From a virus, in IMG/VR virus record IMGVR_UViG_3300044547_000752, positions 1-59,886 of that record: a DNA stretch of 59,886 bases; one strand, 5' to 3'. The position numbers and the translations under genes are program-made. Shown here in pieces: positions 26,628 through 36,900 of this stretch. A model generated the notes under the pieces. It worked only from the letters and a program-made list of their open reading frames with translations. It did not search any database and was not told the DNA's origin. The stretch's first letter is position 1. Each line of letters starts with the position of its first letter.

Positions 26628-28013
26628 ATGTCGAAAGAAATGAATTTTGGTTATTTGGGTCCTAGATTCCAACAATCATTATTAAAAACAATTATTGAAG
26701 ATAAAAAATTCGGTGATTCAATTGTTGAAGTTATCGAAAGCAACTACTTTGATGGTGTGTATTTTAGAGTGATTATGGAACATATTAAAGAGTTGTATAT
26801 AACCTTAAATTCAATACCAGCTTATGAAACTATTAAAAATAAAATTTTAATTGAAACAAAAGAAGGTTCATCGTCTTCTAAAGTTATTATTGACACATTA
26901 AGTGATATTCAAACTATAGAAATTAACGATGCATTGCACATTCAAGGCAGTGCCCTTAATTTCTGTAAACAACAAGTGTTAAAGAAAGCATTAAAAGAAG
27001 TTGAGGCGATAACTAATGACGGTGAATTTGAAGCATACAAAAGAATTGAAAATATTATTCAAAAAGCACTACAGGTTGGTGTGATTGATCATGATATGAC
27101 AGATATTTTTGACGATGTTATGTCGGCATTACAAAAAGATTGTAGAACCGCTATACCAACAGGTGTTGTGGGCGTTGATAACTTATTAAAGGGTGGTCTA
27201 GGTAGAGGTGAGTTAGGTGTGGTATTAGCACCAACAGGTACTGGTAAAACAACGTTACTAACCAAGTTTGCGAACGCAGCGTTTAATAATGATTTTAATG
27301 TTGTTCAAATATTTTTTGAGGATAACGTCAATAATATTAAAAGAAAGCATTTTACAATTTGGTCTGGGATTGCGCCAGACGACCAAACAGAAGTTCCTGA
27401 AGAGGTTGAAAAAAGAGTTAATGAAGCCAAAGAAAGGTCTAAAGGTCAAATTAGGTTATTAAAATTACCTAGTGATTCTGTAACCGTTAGTGAAATTAAA
27501 TCTAAATTAAGAAAGATGATTGCCGATGGTTTTAAAATAGATTTATTAACACTGGACTATGTTGATTGTATTTCACCAGAAAGAAGTGCATTTGGTGAAG
27601 AATGGAAAGGTGAAGGTGCTATTATGAGACAATTGGAATCGATGACTTCTGAGTTTGATATTGCAATCTGGACTGCAACACAAGGTAATAGAGAATCAAT
27701 TAAAAGCGAAGTAGTTACAACGGACCAAATGGGTGGTTCTATTAAGAAAGCACAAATTGGTCACGTAGTTTTATCTATTGGTAAAACATTACAACAAAAA
27801 GAATTAAATTTGGCAACTCTTACATTGTTAAAATCTAGAGTTGGTAGAGATGGTGTTATATTTGATAACTGCCACTTTAACAATGAGTATTTAACGATTG
27901 ATACTGATTCACAAAGCACTATGCTTGGTTTTGAACAAGACAAAGAAGAAAAAAACAAGCAAAGAATTAGAAAACTATTAGACGAGAAAACAAAAACTCG
28001 CGTAACTAACTAA
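26628..28013 (+). CDS. replicative DNA helicase (DnaB/gp41-like)
   Basis: 461 residues, close to T4 gp41 (475). An N-terminal helical domain (~1-150) is followed by the RecA-like motor. Walker A is APTGTGKTTLL (residues 201 onward, Lys207). Next are an FFEDNVNNIKRKH segment, Walker B in IDLLTLDYVDCI, and the DnaB-type H4-like ATQGNRESIKS with a downstream SIKKAQIGHVVLSIGKT. The C-terminal ~40 residues are charged. It unwinds the fork as a hexamer on the lagging strand and should work with the primase encoded at 58073. It sits upstream of the ribonucleotide reductase genes with only 14 bases to NrdB, so these genes are probably one transcript. Confidence 0.92.
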   Translation: MSKEMNFGYLGPRFQQSLLKTIIEDKKFGDSIVEVIESNYFDGVYFRVIMEHIKELYITLNSIPAYETIKNKILIETKEGSSSSKVIIDTLSDIQTIEINDALHIQGSALNFCKQQVLKKALKEVEAITNDGEFEAYKRIENIIQKALQVGVIDHDMTDIFDDVMSALQKDCRTAIPTGVVGVDNLLKGGLGRGELGVVLAPTGTGKTTLLTKFANAAFNNDFNVVQIFFEDNVNNIKRKHFTIWSGIAPDDQTEVPEEVEKRVNEAKERSKGQIRLLKLPSDSVTVSEIKSKLRKMIADGFKIDLLTLDYVDCISPERSAFGEEWKGEGAIMRQLESMTSEFDIAIWTATQGNRESIKSEVVTTDQMGGSIKKAQIGHVVLSIGKTLQQKELNLATLTLLKSRVGRDGVIFDNCHFNNEYLTIDTDSQSTMLGFEQDKEEKNKQRIRKLLDEKTKTRVTN

Positions 28014-28027
28014 AAAAACAATAAATT

Positions 28028-29002
28028 ATGGTAGAGAAAATTTTGGTTGAAAACCCAAACCGATTTGTTTTGTTCCCAATAGAACATGAGGATATTTGGA
28101 AATTGTACAAACAACAAGAAGCGTGTATTTGGACAGCAGAAGAGATTGATTTAGGTCAAGATATTACTGACTGGGAGCATAAACTTAATAATGATGAGCA
28201 ACATTTTATTAAGAATGTGTTGGCATTTTTTGCGGCATCGGATGGTATTGTTAATGAGAATTTAGCAATGAACTTCGTAAATGAGGTTCAATATACTGAA
28301 GCAAAATTTTTCTACGGATTTCAAATAATGATGGAAAATATCCATAGTGAAACATATTCATTATTGATTGACACATACATTAAAGATAGAGAAGAACAAA
28401 TGCATCTTTTCCGTGCAGTAGATACTATCCCAGCAATTAAAAAGAAAGCTGATTGGGCTATTAAATGGATTAATTCTGAATCTTTTGTTGAAAGATTAGT
28501 TGCGTTTGCGGCTGTTGAAGGTATCTTTTTTTCGGGTTCATTTTGTTCTATCTTTTGGTTAAAAAAGAGAGGTCTAATGCCTGGATTAACATTCTCCAAT
28601 GAATTAATTTCTAGAGACGAAGGTATGCATTGTGATTTTGCTTGTCATTTATACAACAGTCATATTGAGAAAAAAATACCTGAAAAGAAACTTAAAGAAA
28701 TCATTGTTAGCGCATTAGAAATTGAGAAGGAATTTATATTAGAGGCGTTACCTGTTAGATTAATCGGTATGAACTCAGATTTAATGTCTCAGTATCTTGA
28801 ATTTGTCACAGACAGATTATTAGTTGCTTTAGGTTGTTCTAAAGTATACAACGTAGCGAATCCATTTGACTTCATGGAGAATATCGCTATTCAAGGTAAA
28901 ACCAATTTCTTTGAAAAAAGAGTTGCTGAGTACCAAAAAGCAGGAGTACATAATAAAGCTGAAGAAGAACTTGACAGCGCATTTTCTGACATGGATTTTT
29001 AA
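28028..29002 (+). CDS. nrdB: ribonucleotide reductase class I small subunit
   Basis: 324 residues. Holds the diiron-tyrosyl radical cofactor that drives dNTP synthesis. Expected ligands and radical residue can be located by pattern: Asp41 (TAEEIDL), Glu103, His106 and radical Tyr110 in ENIHSETY, Glu164 in VEGIFF, and Glu198 and His201 in RDEGMH. The sequence is of the eukaryotic/Bacteroidota R2 type ([20 protein letters not shown]), not the enterobacterial NrdB type. The C-terminus ([13 protein letters not shown]) is the acidic, aromatic-ended tail that docks to the large subunit. The nrdA gene follows after 11 bases. Complete, with no sign of decay. Confidence 0.95.
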   Translation: MVEKILVENPNRFVLFPIEHEDIWKLYKQQEACIWTAEEIDLGQDITDWEHKLNNDEQHFIKNVLAFFAASDGIVNENLAMNFVNEVQYTEAKFFYGFQIMMENIHSETYSLLIDTYIKDREEQMHLFRAVDTIPAIKKKADWAIKWINSESFVERLVAFAAVEGIFFSGSFCSIFWLKKRGLMPGLTFSNELISRDEGMHCDFACHLYNSHIEKKIPEKKLKEIIVSALEIEKEFILEALPVRLIGMNSDLMSQYLEFVTDRLLVALGCSKVYNVANPFDFMENIAIQGKTNFFEKRVAEYQKAGVHNKAEEELDSAFSDMDF

Positions 29003-29013
29003 AATAATAAAAA

Positions 29014-31425
29014 ATGAAGGTAAAAAAAAGAAACGGTGAATTAGAAGAAATGAGATATGACAAAATTACTAAAAGAATTAGTGCCCTTTGTCATGACTTA
29101 AATTTGGAATATATTGACCCAACATACATCACTCTTAAAGTAACGCAAGGGATATATGATGGAATTAGTACATTAGAGTTAGATAAACTAGCGGCTGAAA
29201 CCGCCGCATCAATGACAACAACTCATCCAGATTACGCAAAATTAGCTGGTAGAATTGCTGTTTCAAATTTACATAAATCAACACCAAATAAATTTTCACA
29301 ATGTATTAAACAATTATATTCTTTCAATGAACCTAAAACTGGAAAAGAATCATCATTGATTTCAAAAAATTTATATGATTTTGTTTTGGAAAACAAAGAA
29401 GTAATTGACTCAGCGATTGATATCGAAAGGGATTTAGATTTTGATTTTTTTGGGATTAAAACTTTAGAAAGATCATACCTATTAAAGATTGGCGAAAAAA
29501 TAGTTGAAAGACCACAGTATCTTTATATGCGAGTTGCTATGGGTATTTGTAATGGTGATTTAGAAATGGGCTTAAGAATCTATGATGATTTGTCTACTCA
29601 TTTATATACACACGCAACACCAACATTGTTTAATGCCGGAACACCAAAGGCACAAATGTCATCATGTTTCTTATTAGCGAATAAAGACGACAGTATCGAG
29701 GGGTTGTTTTCAACAATTAAAGACGTTGCACACATATCTAAATGGGCCGGTGGTATTGGATTACACGTTCACAATGTTAGAGCAAAGGGTGCGTATATAA
29801 AGGGTACAGGCGGTGAATCTGATGGCTTAATCCCTATGATGAAGACATACAATGAAATTGCTCGTTGGATTAATCAAGGTGGTAAACGTAAAGGTTCATT
29901 TGCGATTTATTTAGAACCTTGGCATTCAGACGTTTTTGAATTTATTGAATTAAGAAAAAATACTGGTAAAGAAGAGATGCGTGCTAGAGATTTATTTTTA
30001 GCAATGTGGACTCCAGATTTATTCATGAAGCGAGTTGAGGAAGATGGTGATTGGTCACTATTCACACCAGACGAAGCTCCAGGTTTATCTGATACATATG
30101 ACACACCAGAAGAAAAGAACTTTACAAAATTATATGAACAATACGAACAAGAAGGTAGAGCGCGTAAAGTTGTAAAGGCAAGAAAATTGATGGATAAGAT
30201 TTTAGAAGCGCAAATAGAAACAGGTACACCTTACATGTTGTACAAAGACCCTGCAAATTATAAATCAAACCAAAAGAATTTAGGTACAATCAAGTCATCT
30301 AACTTATGTACTGAAATTATTGAATATTCATCTGCCGATGAACAAGCAGTTTGTAATTTAGCGTCAATCGCTTTACCAAAATATATTATTAATGGTGAGT
30401 TCAATCATGAATTGTTATATGAAACTACTAAGCAAATTGTTAGGAACTTAAACAATGTGATTGATTTAAATTACTACCCGACAGAAGAAACTAAACGCTC
30501 TAACTTTAGACACAGACCAGTAGGTTTAGGTATTCAAGGTTTAGCAGATATTTTCTGTTTGTTAGGTATTGCATTTGAAAGTGAATTGGCGGATAAAATC
30601 CAAGTGGAAATTTTTGAAACAATTTATTTTGCAGCACTAACATCTTCAATGGAGATAGCACAAAAAGAAGGTGCTTATGAAACATTTGAAGGATCACCTT
30701 TATCTCAAGGTATTTTACAATATCAAATGTGGGGTAAAACTGATAAGGACACTTCAGGTAGATGGGACTGGAAATCACTAAGAAAACAAATCATCAAATT
30801 TGGTGTTAGAAACTCTTTATTGGTTGCACCTATGCCAACGGCATCTACAGCACAAATTTTGGGTAACAATGAAGCGTTTGAACCATTCACAACAAATCTT
30901 TACTTGAGAAGAACTTTAAGTGGAGAATTTGTTGTAATTAACAAACATTTAGTAAAAGATTTATTAAAGATTGGTATGTGGAACGATACCATCAAAAATA
31001 AATTAATTATGGAAAATGGTTCTGTTCAAAATATCCCAGAAATTCCTACAGAATTAAAAGAGATATATAAAACCGTTTGGGAAATGTCACAAAAAAGAAT
31101 TATCCAAATGGCAGCAAATCGCGCTGTTTATATTGACCAATCACAATCTATGAATTTATTTATGGACAATGTGACAAAACCAAAATTATTGGCGGCACAC
31201 ATTTATGGTTGGAAAATGGGTTTAAAAACCGGAATGTATTATTTAAGAACTCGTTCAGCGGTAGACGCTATAAAAAGTTTAGGGGTGGATATTTCAGCCA
31301 CAACACCAAAACCAGAACCAGTGCAAGCACAAACGACGAATTCAATACATTTTGAACAAAACGATGCAACCTTGACCGCAAAACCAGACGATTCACCATT
31401 TGAATGTGTTGGTTGTGGTTCATAA
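29014..31425 (+). CDS. nrdA: ribonucleotide reductase class I large subunit
   Basis: 803 residues. Reduces NDPs with NrdB. An N-terminal ATP-cone (residues ~1-90, beginning MKVKKRNGELEEMRYDKITK) gives allosteric control. Active-site residues by pattern: Cys218 (SSCFLL), catalytic Asn430-Cys432-Glu434 in NLCTE, and Cys447 in CNLAS. The C-terminal redox pair is in the final CVGCGS, after a Pro/Thr-rich flexible arm (TPKPEPVQAQTTN). Like NrdB it follows the eukaryotic/Bacteroidota subtype, suggesting acquisition from such a host lineage (inference). It is the last gene of the replication/nucleotide operon and is followed by two copies of a 32-base repeat ending in a terminator. Confidence 0.95.
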   Translation: MKVKKRNGELEEMRYDKITKRISALCHDLNLEYIDPTYITLKVTQGIYDGISTLELDKLAAETAASMTTTHPDYAKLAGRIAVSNLHKSTPNKFSQCIKQLYSFNEPKTGKESSLISKNLYDFVLENKEVIDSAIDIERDLDFDFFGIKTLERSYLLKIGEKIVERPQYLYMRVAMGICNGDLEMGLRIYDDLSTHLYTHATPTLFNAGTPKAQMSSCFLLANKDDSIEGLFSTIKDVAHISKWAGGIGLHVHNVRAKGAYIKGTGGESDGLIPMMKTYNEIARWINQGGKRKGSFAIYLEPWHSDVFEFIELRKNTGKEEMRARDLFLAMWTPDLFMKRVEEDGDWSLFTPDEAPGLSDTYDTPEEKNFTKLYEQYEQEGRARKVVKARKLMDKILEAQIETGTPYMLYKDPANYKSNQKNLGTIKSSNLCTEIIEYSSADEQAVCNLASIALPKYIINGEFNHELLYETTKQIVRNLNNVIDLNYYPTEETKRSNFRHRPVGLGIQGLADIFCLLGIAFESELADKIQVEIFETIYFAALTSSMEIAQKEGAYETFEGSPLSQGILQYQMWGKTDKDTSGRWDWKSLRKQIIKFGVRNSLLVAPMPTASTAQILGNNEAFEPFTTNLYLRRTLSGEFVVINKHLVKDLLKIGMWNDTIKNKLIMENGSVQNIPEIPTELKEIYKTVWEMSQKRIIQMAANRAVYIDQSQSMNLFMDNVTKPKLLAAHIYGWKMGLKTGMYYLRTRSAVDAIKSLGVDISATTPKPEPVQAQTTNSIHFEQNDATLTAKPDDSPFECVGCGS

Positions 31426-31447
31426 TATAATGGGTGGCACCTAAAAA

Positions 31448-31510
31448 GTCACAATTATCGCGACATTTTTTAATAAAGCGTCACAATTATCGCGACATTT
31501 TTTAATAAAG
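31448..31510 (+). repeat. two tandem 31-base repeats in the nrdA downstream region
   Basis: Positions 31448-31478 and 31480-31510 are identical 31-base units (period 32), each containing GTCACAATTATCGCGACA and a T6 run then AATAAAG. The TCGCGACA of the second copy pairs with TGTCGCGA just downstream to make the terminator. This suggests duplication of part of an original terminator. Confidence 0.85.
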
Positions 31511-31524
31511 TGTCGCGATTTTTT
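31490..31524 (+). terminator. intrinsic terminator after nrdA
   Basis: An 8-bp perfect stem (TCGCGACA 31490-31497 with TGTCGCGA 31511-31518), a 13-base loop and a TTTTTT tail. Confidence 0.85.
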
Positions 31525-31550
31525 ATTTATTACCATTTCGGTATTCTTTA

Positions 31551-31558
31551 TATTTATT
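31551..31558 (+). promoter_or_regulatory. TATTTATT motif before the gp25-like gene
   Basis: TATTTATT three bases before the ATG at 31562, just after the nrdA terminator. A new transcription start is expected here. Confidence 0.5.
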
Positions 31559-31561
31559 GGT

Positions 31562-32014
31562 ATGGCAACATCCTATGGTATAGATTTCCCATTTAGGGAT
31601 AGTATGGTCGGTGACTTTGTTAGAATGACAAAAACCCCCGAGCAAGAGATTAGAGCGAACCTAATACACCTTATATTAACAAAGAGGGGTACTAGATATT
31701 TTTTACCAGATTTTGGTACTAGAATTTATGAATATATTTTTGACCAAAATGATGTTATCACCTTTAACCATATTGAAGACGAAATAAGAGAATCGGTAAA
31801 AAAATACATTCCAAATTTAGATATAAATTCAATAAAGGTTGTTAACGCTGAAAATGATCCAGATGAACAGGTTAGTGTTAGTGAAGATGAAGATAGTCGA
31901 TTATTTAGAACATCTGATTCATCAAACAAACCTTATACAGCAAAAGTAAGAATTGATTATACAGTAAATAATGGGGCATTTGGTTCAAGTGATTTTATAA
32001 TTATTAACATATAA
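31562..32014 (+). CDS. gp25-like baseplate wedge protein
   Basis: 150 residues, close to T4 gp25 (132). The GPW/gp25 family pattern is clear: a region with MTKTPEQEIRANLIHLILTK followed by RGTRYFLPDFGTRIYEYIFD, and a beta end DIRVDYTV-like (AKVRIDYTVNNGAFG). gp25 joins the sheath to the inner baseplate wedge and contains the conserved 'E x x L x x L L x T x x G e R' core. A short acidic insertion (VSVSEDEDSRLF) sits between the core and the last strands. The gp6-like gene starts one base after its stop codon; gp25 and gp6 are neighbours in T4 as well. Confidence 0.92.
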   Translation: MATSYGIDFPFRDSMVGDFVRMTKTPEQEIRANLIHLILTKRGTRYFLPDFGTRIYEYIFDQNDVITFNHIEDEIRESVKKYIPNLDINSIKVVNAENDPDEQVSVSEDEDSRLFRTSDSSNKPYTAKVRIDYTVNNGAFGSSDFIIINI

Positions 32015-32015
32015 G

Positions 32016-33845
32016 ATGAGTAAAAAAATATCGTACACGAATAGAGATTTCGCGGGAATTAGAGAAGAGTTAGTTAATTTAACAAAAGATTACTATCCCG
32101 AATTAATTAAAAATACAAATGACGCATCAATATTTTCGGTGTCATTGGATTTAAATGCCGCTGTTGCGGATAACTTACATTACCATATAGATAGGGTTTG
32201 GCAAGAAACTATGCTGGACTTTGCTCAACAAAAACAATCATTATTTCATATAGCAAAAACATACGGAATTAGGGTTCCAGGTCAAAGACCGGCCGTTTCA
32301 TTATGTGATTTTAGTATTAATGTACCAGTTAGAGGTGATAAGGATGATGAAAGATACGAAGGTATCTTAAGAGCTGGCGCTCAAGTGTCTGGGGGTGGTC
32401 AAATATTTGAAACAATTTCTGATATTGATTTTTCTAACCCATTTAATGACAGAGGAGAACCAAACAGATTAAAAATACCAAATTCTGATGCCAATAATAA
32501 ATTGATTTCATATACGATTACAAAAAGAGAAGCTGTTGTTAATGGTGTTACTAAAATTTTTAGAAGAGCAATCACGCAAAGAGACCAAAAACCATTCTTA
32601 AAACTCTATTTACCTGAAAAAAATGTTCTAGGAGTTACTTCAATTATACATAAAGAAGGAACGTCTTTCGGTGCTAATCCAAATGCTTCTGAATTTATTA
32701 GTTCAACTAATAAATGGTATGAGGTTAAAACACTAATACAAGATAAAGTATTCATTAAAGACCCTACAAGCACTTCTGACAAAAAGAATTTTGTTGCAGG
32801 TACAAATGTTAAGGTTTCAAATAAATTTATTACAGAATACACACCAGAAGGTTATTTCTCATTAACATTTGGTTCAGGTAATGTTGATCCGTTAGATAAT
32901 TTGGACAACTATATTACAAGTAATTTAAAGGTTAACCTAGGAACATATCTAAATAATATGTCAATGGGTACAATTCCTAAAGCAAACACAACCTTATTTG
33001 TAAAATATAGGATTGGTGGTGGTAAGGAAAGTAATCTAGGGGTTGGTGTTTTAACAACGGTAGAAAATGTTGATTTTGTGATGACGGGTCCTTTAAGTTC
33101 TATAAATAACCAAGTATCTCAATCATTACAAGTTACAAACGTAACACCGGCTGTCGGTGGGGCGGATCAACCAACTGTTGAAGAATTAAGAAATATGGTT
33201 GCATATAATTTTGCGGCACAAAACAGAGCAGTTACCCTTAATGACTATAAATCATTGATTGAAAATATGCCATCAACATTCGGGGCTCCGGCCAAAGTTA
33301 ATGTTATGGAAGAAAACAACAGAGTGAGAATTAAGTTATTATCATATGATGAGAATGGTAACTTAAGTGATACCGTTTCTAACACCCTAAAAAACAATAT
33401 TTTAAATTACTTGTCGGAATATAGAATGATTAACGACTATTTGGATATTGTTAGTGGTGAGGTTATTGATATGGGTTTAGAAATCGATTTGGTGGTTGAT
33501 AAAAACCAAAACCAAGCGGATTTATTAAGAGAAGCAATTACTAAAATAACAGCTTATTTCTCAATCGACAAACGTAAGATGGGAGACCCGTTATTTGTGG
33601 GTGATTTGCAAAAAGAAATCAACGATATTTCTGGTATTGTTAACGTGGTTAGTATTAGAGTTTTTAACAAAATTGGTGGAGAATATTCAACAGCGCAGGT
33701 TGCTCAAGAGTCAAATCCTGTAACAAAAGAAATTGTACAATCTGATTCAACCATATATATGAAAGCAAATCAGATATTTCAAATCAGATTTCCAAATAAA
33801 GATATTAAAATAAGAGTTAAAACCTTAGGTTCCACTACATACTAA
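32016..33845 (+). CDS. gp6/baseplate J-like wedge protein
   Basis: 609 residues, near T4 gp6 (660). It forms the dimeric ring that encircles the hub. The N-terminus SYTNRDFAGIREELVNLTKD and NDASIFSVSLDLNAAVADNL then HYHIDRVWQETMLDFAQQKQ are typical of gp6/J proteins. The C-terminal half has the QPTVEELRNMVAYNFAAQNR and AVTLNDYKSLIENMP motif of baseplate J, followed by LVVDKNQNQADLLREAITKI. It is translationally linked to gp25. The region after it, to 33902, contains a TATTTATA element for the following gene. Confidence 0.92.
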   Translation: MSKKISYTNRDFAGIREELVNLTKDYYPELIKNTNDASIFSVSLDLNAAVADNLHYHIDRVWQETMLDFAQQKQSLFHIAKTYGIRVPGQRPAVSLCDFSINVPVRGDKDDERYEGILRAGAQVSGGGQIFETISDIDFSNPFNDRGEPNRLKIPNSDANNKLISYTITKREAVVNGVTKIFRRAITQRDQKPFLKLYLPEKNVLGVTSIIHKEGTSFGANPNASEFISSTNKWYEVKTLIQDKVFIKDPTSTSDKKNFVAGTNVKVSNKFITEYTPEGYFSLTFGSGNVDPLDNLDNYITSNLKVNLGTYLNNMSMGTIPKANTTLFVKYRIGGGKESNLGVGVLTTVENVDFVMTGPLSSINNQVSQSLQVTNVTPAVGGADQPTVEELRNMVAYNFAAQNRAVTLNDYKSLIENMPSTFGAPAKVNVMEENNRVRIKLLSYDENGNLSDTVSNTLKNNILNYLSEYRMINDYLDIVSGEVIDMGLEIDLVVDKNQNQADLLREAITKITAYFSIDKRKMGDPLFVGDLQKEINDISGIVNVVSIRVFNKIGGEYSTAQVAQESNPVTKEIVQSDSTIYMKANQIFQIRFPNKDIKIRVKTLGSTTY

Positions 33846-33889
33846 TAGTTTTTTTACTTATATTCTACATTAGAAAATCAGTAGGTTTC

Positions 33890-33897
33890 TATTTATA
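33890..33897 (+). promoter_or_regulatory. TATTTATA motif before the 1296-aa structural gene
   Basis: Exact TATTTATA five bases before the ATG at 33903. Confidence 0.5.
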
Positions 33898-33902
33898 TTA
33901 GT

Positions 33903-36900
33903 ATGGTTCAAAAACATAGAATTTTAACAAATGTTGGGAAGGATAAATTGGTTACTGTTGAATTACAACAGAAATTCGATTTATTAGAGATACTTTCATT
34001 AAAATTTACTCAACAAGACACTTACGCATCATTGTGCGCCGACTATGGCGTTGTTTGTGGTAGAATATCAGTAAACAACGGATTTGGCGTTCCTAATGCT
34101 AGAGTATCCATATTTGTTCCATTAGCACAAGAAGACGAAGATGACCCAGTGGTATCAGCTTTATACCCATTTAAATCAGCACAAGATAAAAATGAGAACG
34201 GATATCGCTATAATCTACTTCCAGCAAGAAAACAACACGGCGGTCATGAACCAACAGGAACATTTCCAGACCAGACAGATATTTTAACAAGAGAAGAAGT
34301 TCTAGAGGTATATGAGAAATATTACAAATATACTGTTAAAACAAATACTTCAGGTGATTTTATGATTTGGGGGGTACCCCTAGGTGAACAAACAATACAC
34401 GTGGATGTTGATTTATCTGACATTGGTTGCTTCTCATTACGCCCAGATGATTTTTTAAGGAATGGTTATGGGGTTGACCAATTTAAGTCAACATATCAGT
34501 TTAAACCAAGCGTAGATTTAGATTCACTACCACAAGTCGTTTCTTTTGATAGAACCGTTGAAGTGCACCCTTTCTGGGGAAATGTCGAACTATGTACTTT
34601 AGGAATTACTAGAAGCGACTTTGATTTGTCTAGTCAAGGGGTTAAAATACAACCAAAAGCATTTGTTATCGGTGGTTTATTTACTGACAAGGATAGTAAT
34701 GCAATTAATAAGAATTGCCAACCAAGAAGACAAATGGGTAGAAAGTGTGATTTGGTAACAGTTAATTCCACTATCGAATCAATTAGATTTACAACACAGA
34801 GAGATTCAAGTAATCGACCAATATTAGAACTTATTGAAACAAAAGAAGATATTGACGAAAGTGGTTCATTCGTAATGCCAATTGAAATGAATATGGACTA
34901 TGTCTATACAAATGAATTTGGTGAAAACGAGTTTACAAATGACCCAAACAAAGGTATTCCAACGTCAGCCATTTATAGAATGCGAATGTCTGTTAAGAAC
35001 GAAACATTGGGTAGGGTTAGAACAACCGCAAGTTATCTTTTACCAAACATTAAAGAGTATAGTAACGACCAAATGAAATCGTATGCGTGGTCAACCGAAT
35101 ATTCTGATTACCCCGCATCTGCTATGGGCGACATATTAAACAATGTCGACGGGTTTAATTACCCACAAGATTATTTCTATAGATTTTCATATAATAAAGT
35201 TTATACTGTTTCATCTTTCCAAAGTTCATATTTTAAAAACGTACCATTCTCAACCGATAATTTCTTAGCAATTAAAGAAATTGTTCCGGCAGAAGAAGAA
35301 GATTGTACAAGTTCGGCAAATACATTCCCAGTTAACTTTGGTACTAAAAATGTAACTTTCACATTATTAATTGCTGAGGTTCTATTATTTTTAGAGCATT
35401 TAATAAATCTATTAACATTGACGTTTACAAATTCTTTAGTGCGTTTATTATTTACAATTGGGGATGGTGCAGATTTTAGACCTATTAGACAATTAGCCAA
35501 AAGCATTAAAAAGGCAGCATTTAGAGCACAAGAAAATGGTCAAAGACGTTTATATCTAATAAACTATCCAGAATGTGAGGAATGTAACGGTGATGACACT
35601 TATGGCTCTGTTGTAAGCGGTACTGGAACTAGTAGTGATTATTGTTCAGTTGGTAGTGTAACAATAACTGGAGATTATTTAGAAAATAGTAGAACGTTAA
35701 ATGTGACATCATTAACATTTGCACCATCGTCAACAGGTAATTGTTCTGGCGAAGATTTAGATGCCTTAGGCGCCGCATTAATTTCTGGCGGTACAGGTAT
35801 TCTTTATTTTATAAATAATCAGTCAAATTATCTATTATCTAGTGTGACTTATGGAAACCAAAATTTAACCAATCAATTTTCGGGAACACCTGTTTTAGAT
35901 ATTAGCGGTAATACTATTAGTTATAGCAATATAACATTTGAAGATATAGAAGCATCATTAGGTGAACCAATATCATACACATTAACAATTAGAAGCGCAA
36001 CAGAAAAAGAAGGTACAGACACATCAACATTAGTTCAATTAGAATCTGGTTGTGAATTATATGATACACCATATGATGAAAGTATTGTTAGCTGGTATTA
36101 TCCAACAACCGGTTACACTAATTACAGTCAATCGGGTGTAATATCACCAGCAAGTTATAATGCTGGTACAACATCAGTTGTTGCAACAAACATTACCAAT
36201 ACCGGATATGGTGCAACAACAGATGCTTATACTTCAACACTTTCAGGTACAGACGATATTATTTTTTATCCTAGTTCAGGTGTTCCATTAGTTACATCTT
36301 TTGGTGGTGATTCCTATGAAAAATTTACCCGTAGTGGTATGTCTGAATTTGAAAATGGTGTTTTCACCATTGTCCCTGGATCCCAATCAACAAGAAGGGT
36401 TTGGGAGATACTGAGAGAATATCGAAGAAGAAAACGTGTTGGTAAACTTTTTTGTGGTGGTATCGTAAATTATTCATTTGTTGATAACTGGTTATCTGGT
36501 TCGTTATATTTCTTTGCATTTAAAGCTAAGAATAAAACATCAACAGATGCTGATTATTGTAAAGATATTATAAAATGGGCGCCAGATCAAAATATATTTT
36601 ATTACAGATCATGCCCGTATAATCCTAGTACAACTGCTTGGGGGGCAGGCGCTAGTTTATTTTTTACCAAAAAAAGAATTAATCGCCCAACAACATTTGT
36701 TGATTTAGGTCCTAGAGATGAATTCATTAAAGAAATTTGCACTGATCCAAATTTAGACCCAAACTGTTCTGTTAGTAGACAGATTGGTCCAACATCATAT
36801 AAAAATTTTGGTGAACTGTTAGGGTTGGCAATTAACTATAGAATGGATGTTAGTAACAATGAACATGATATTAATAATTTTTTTGATAATGAAGGATTTA

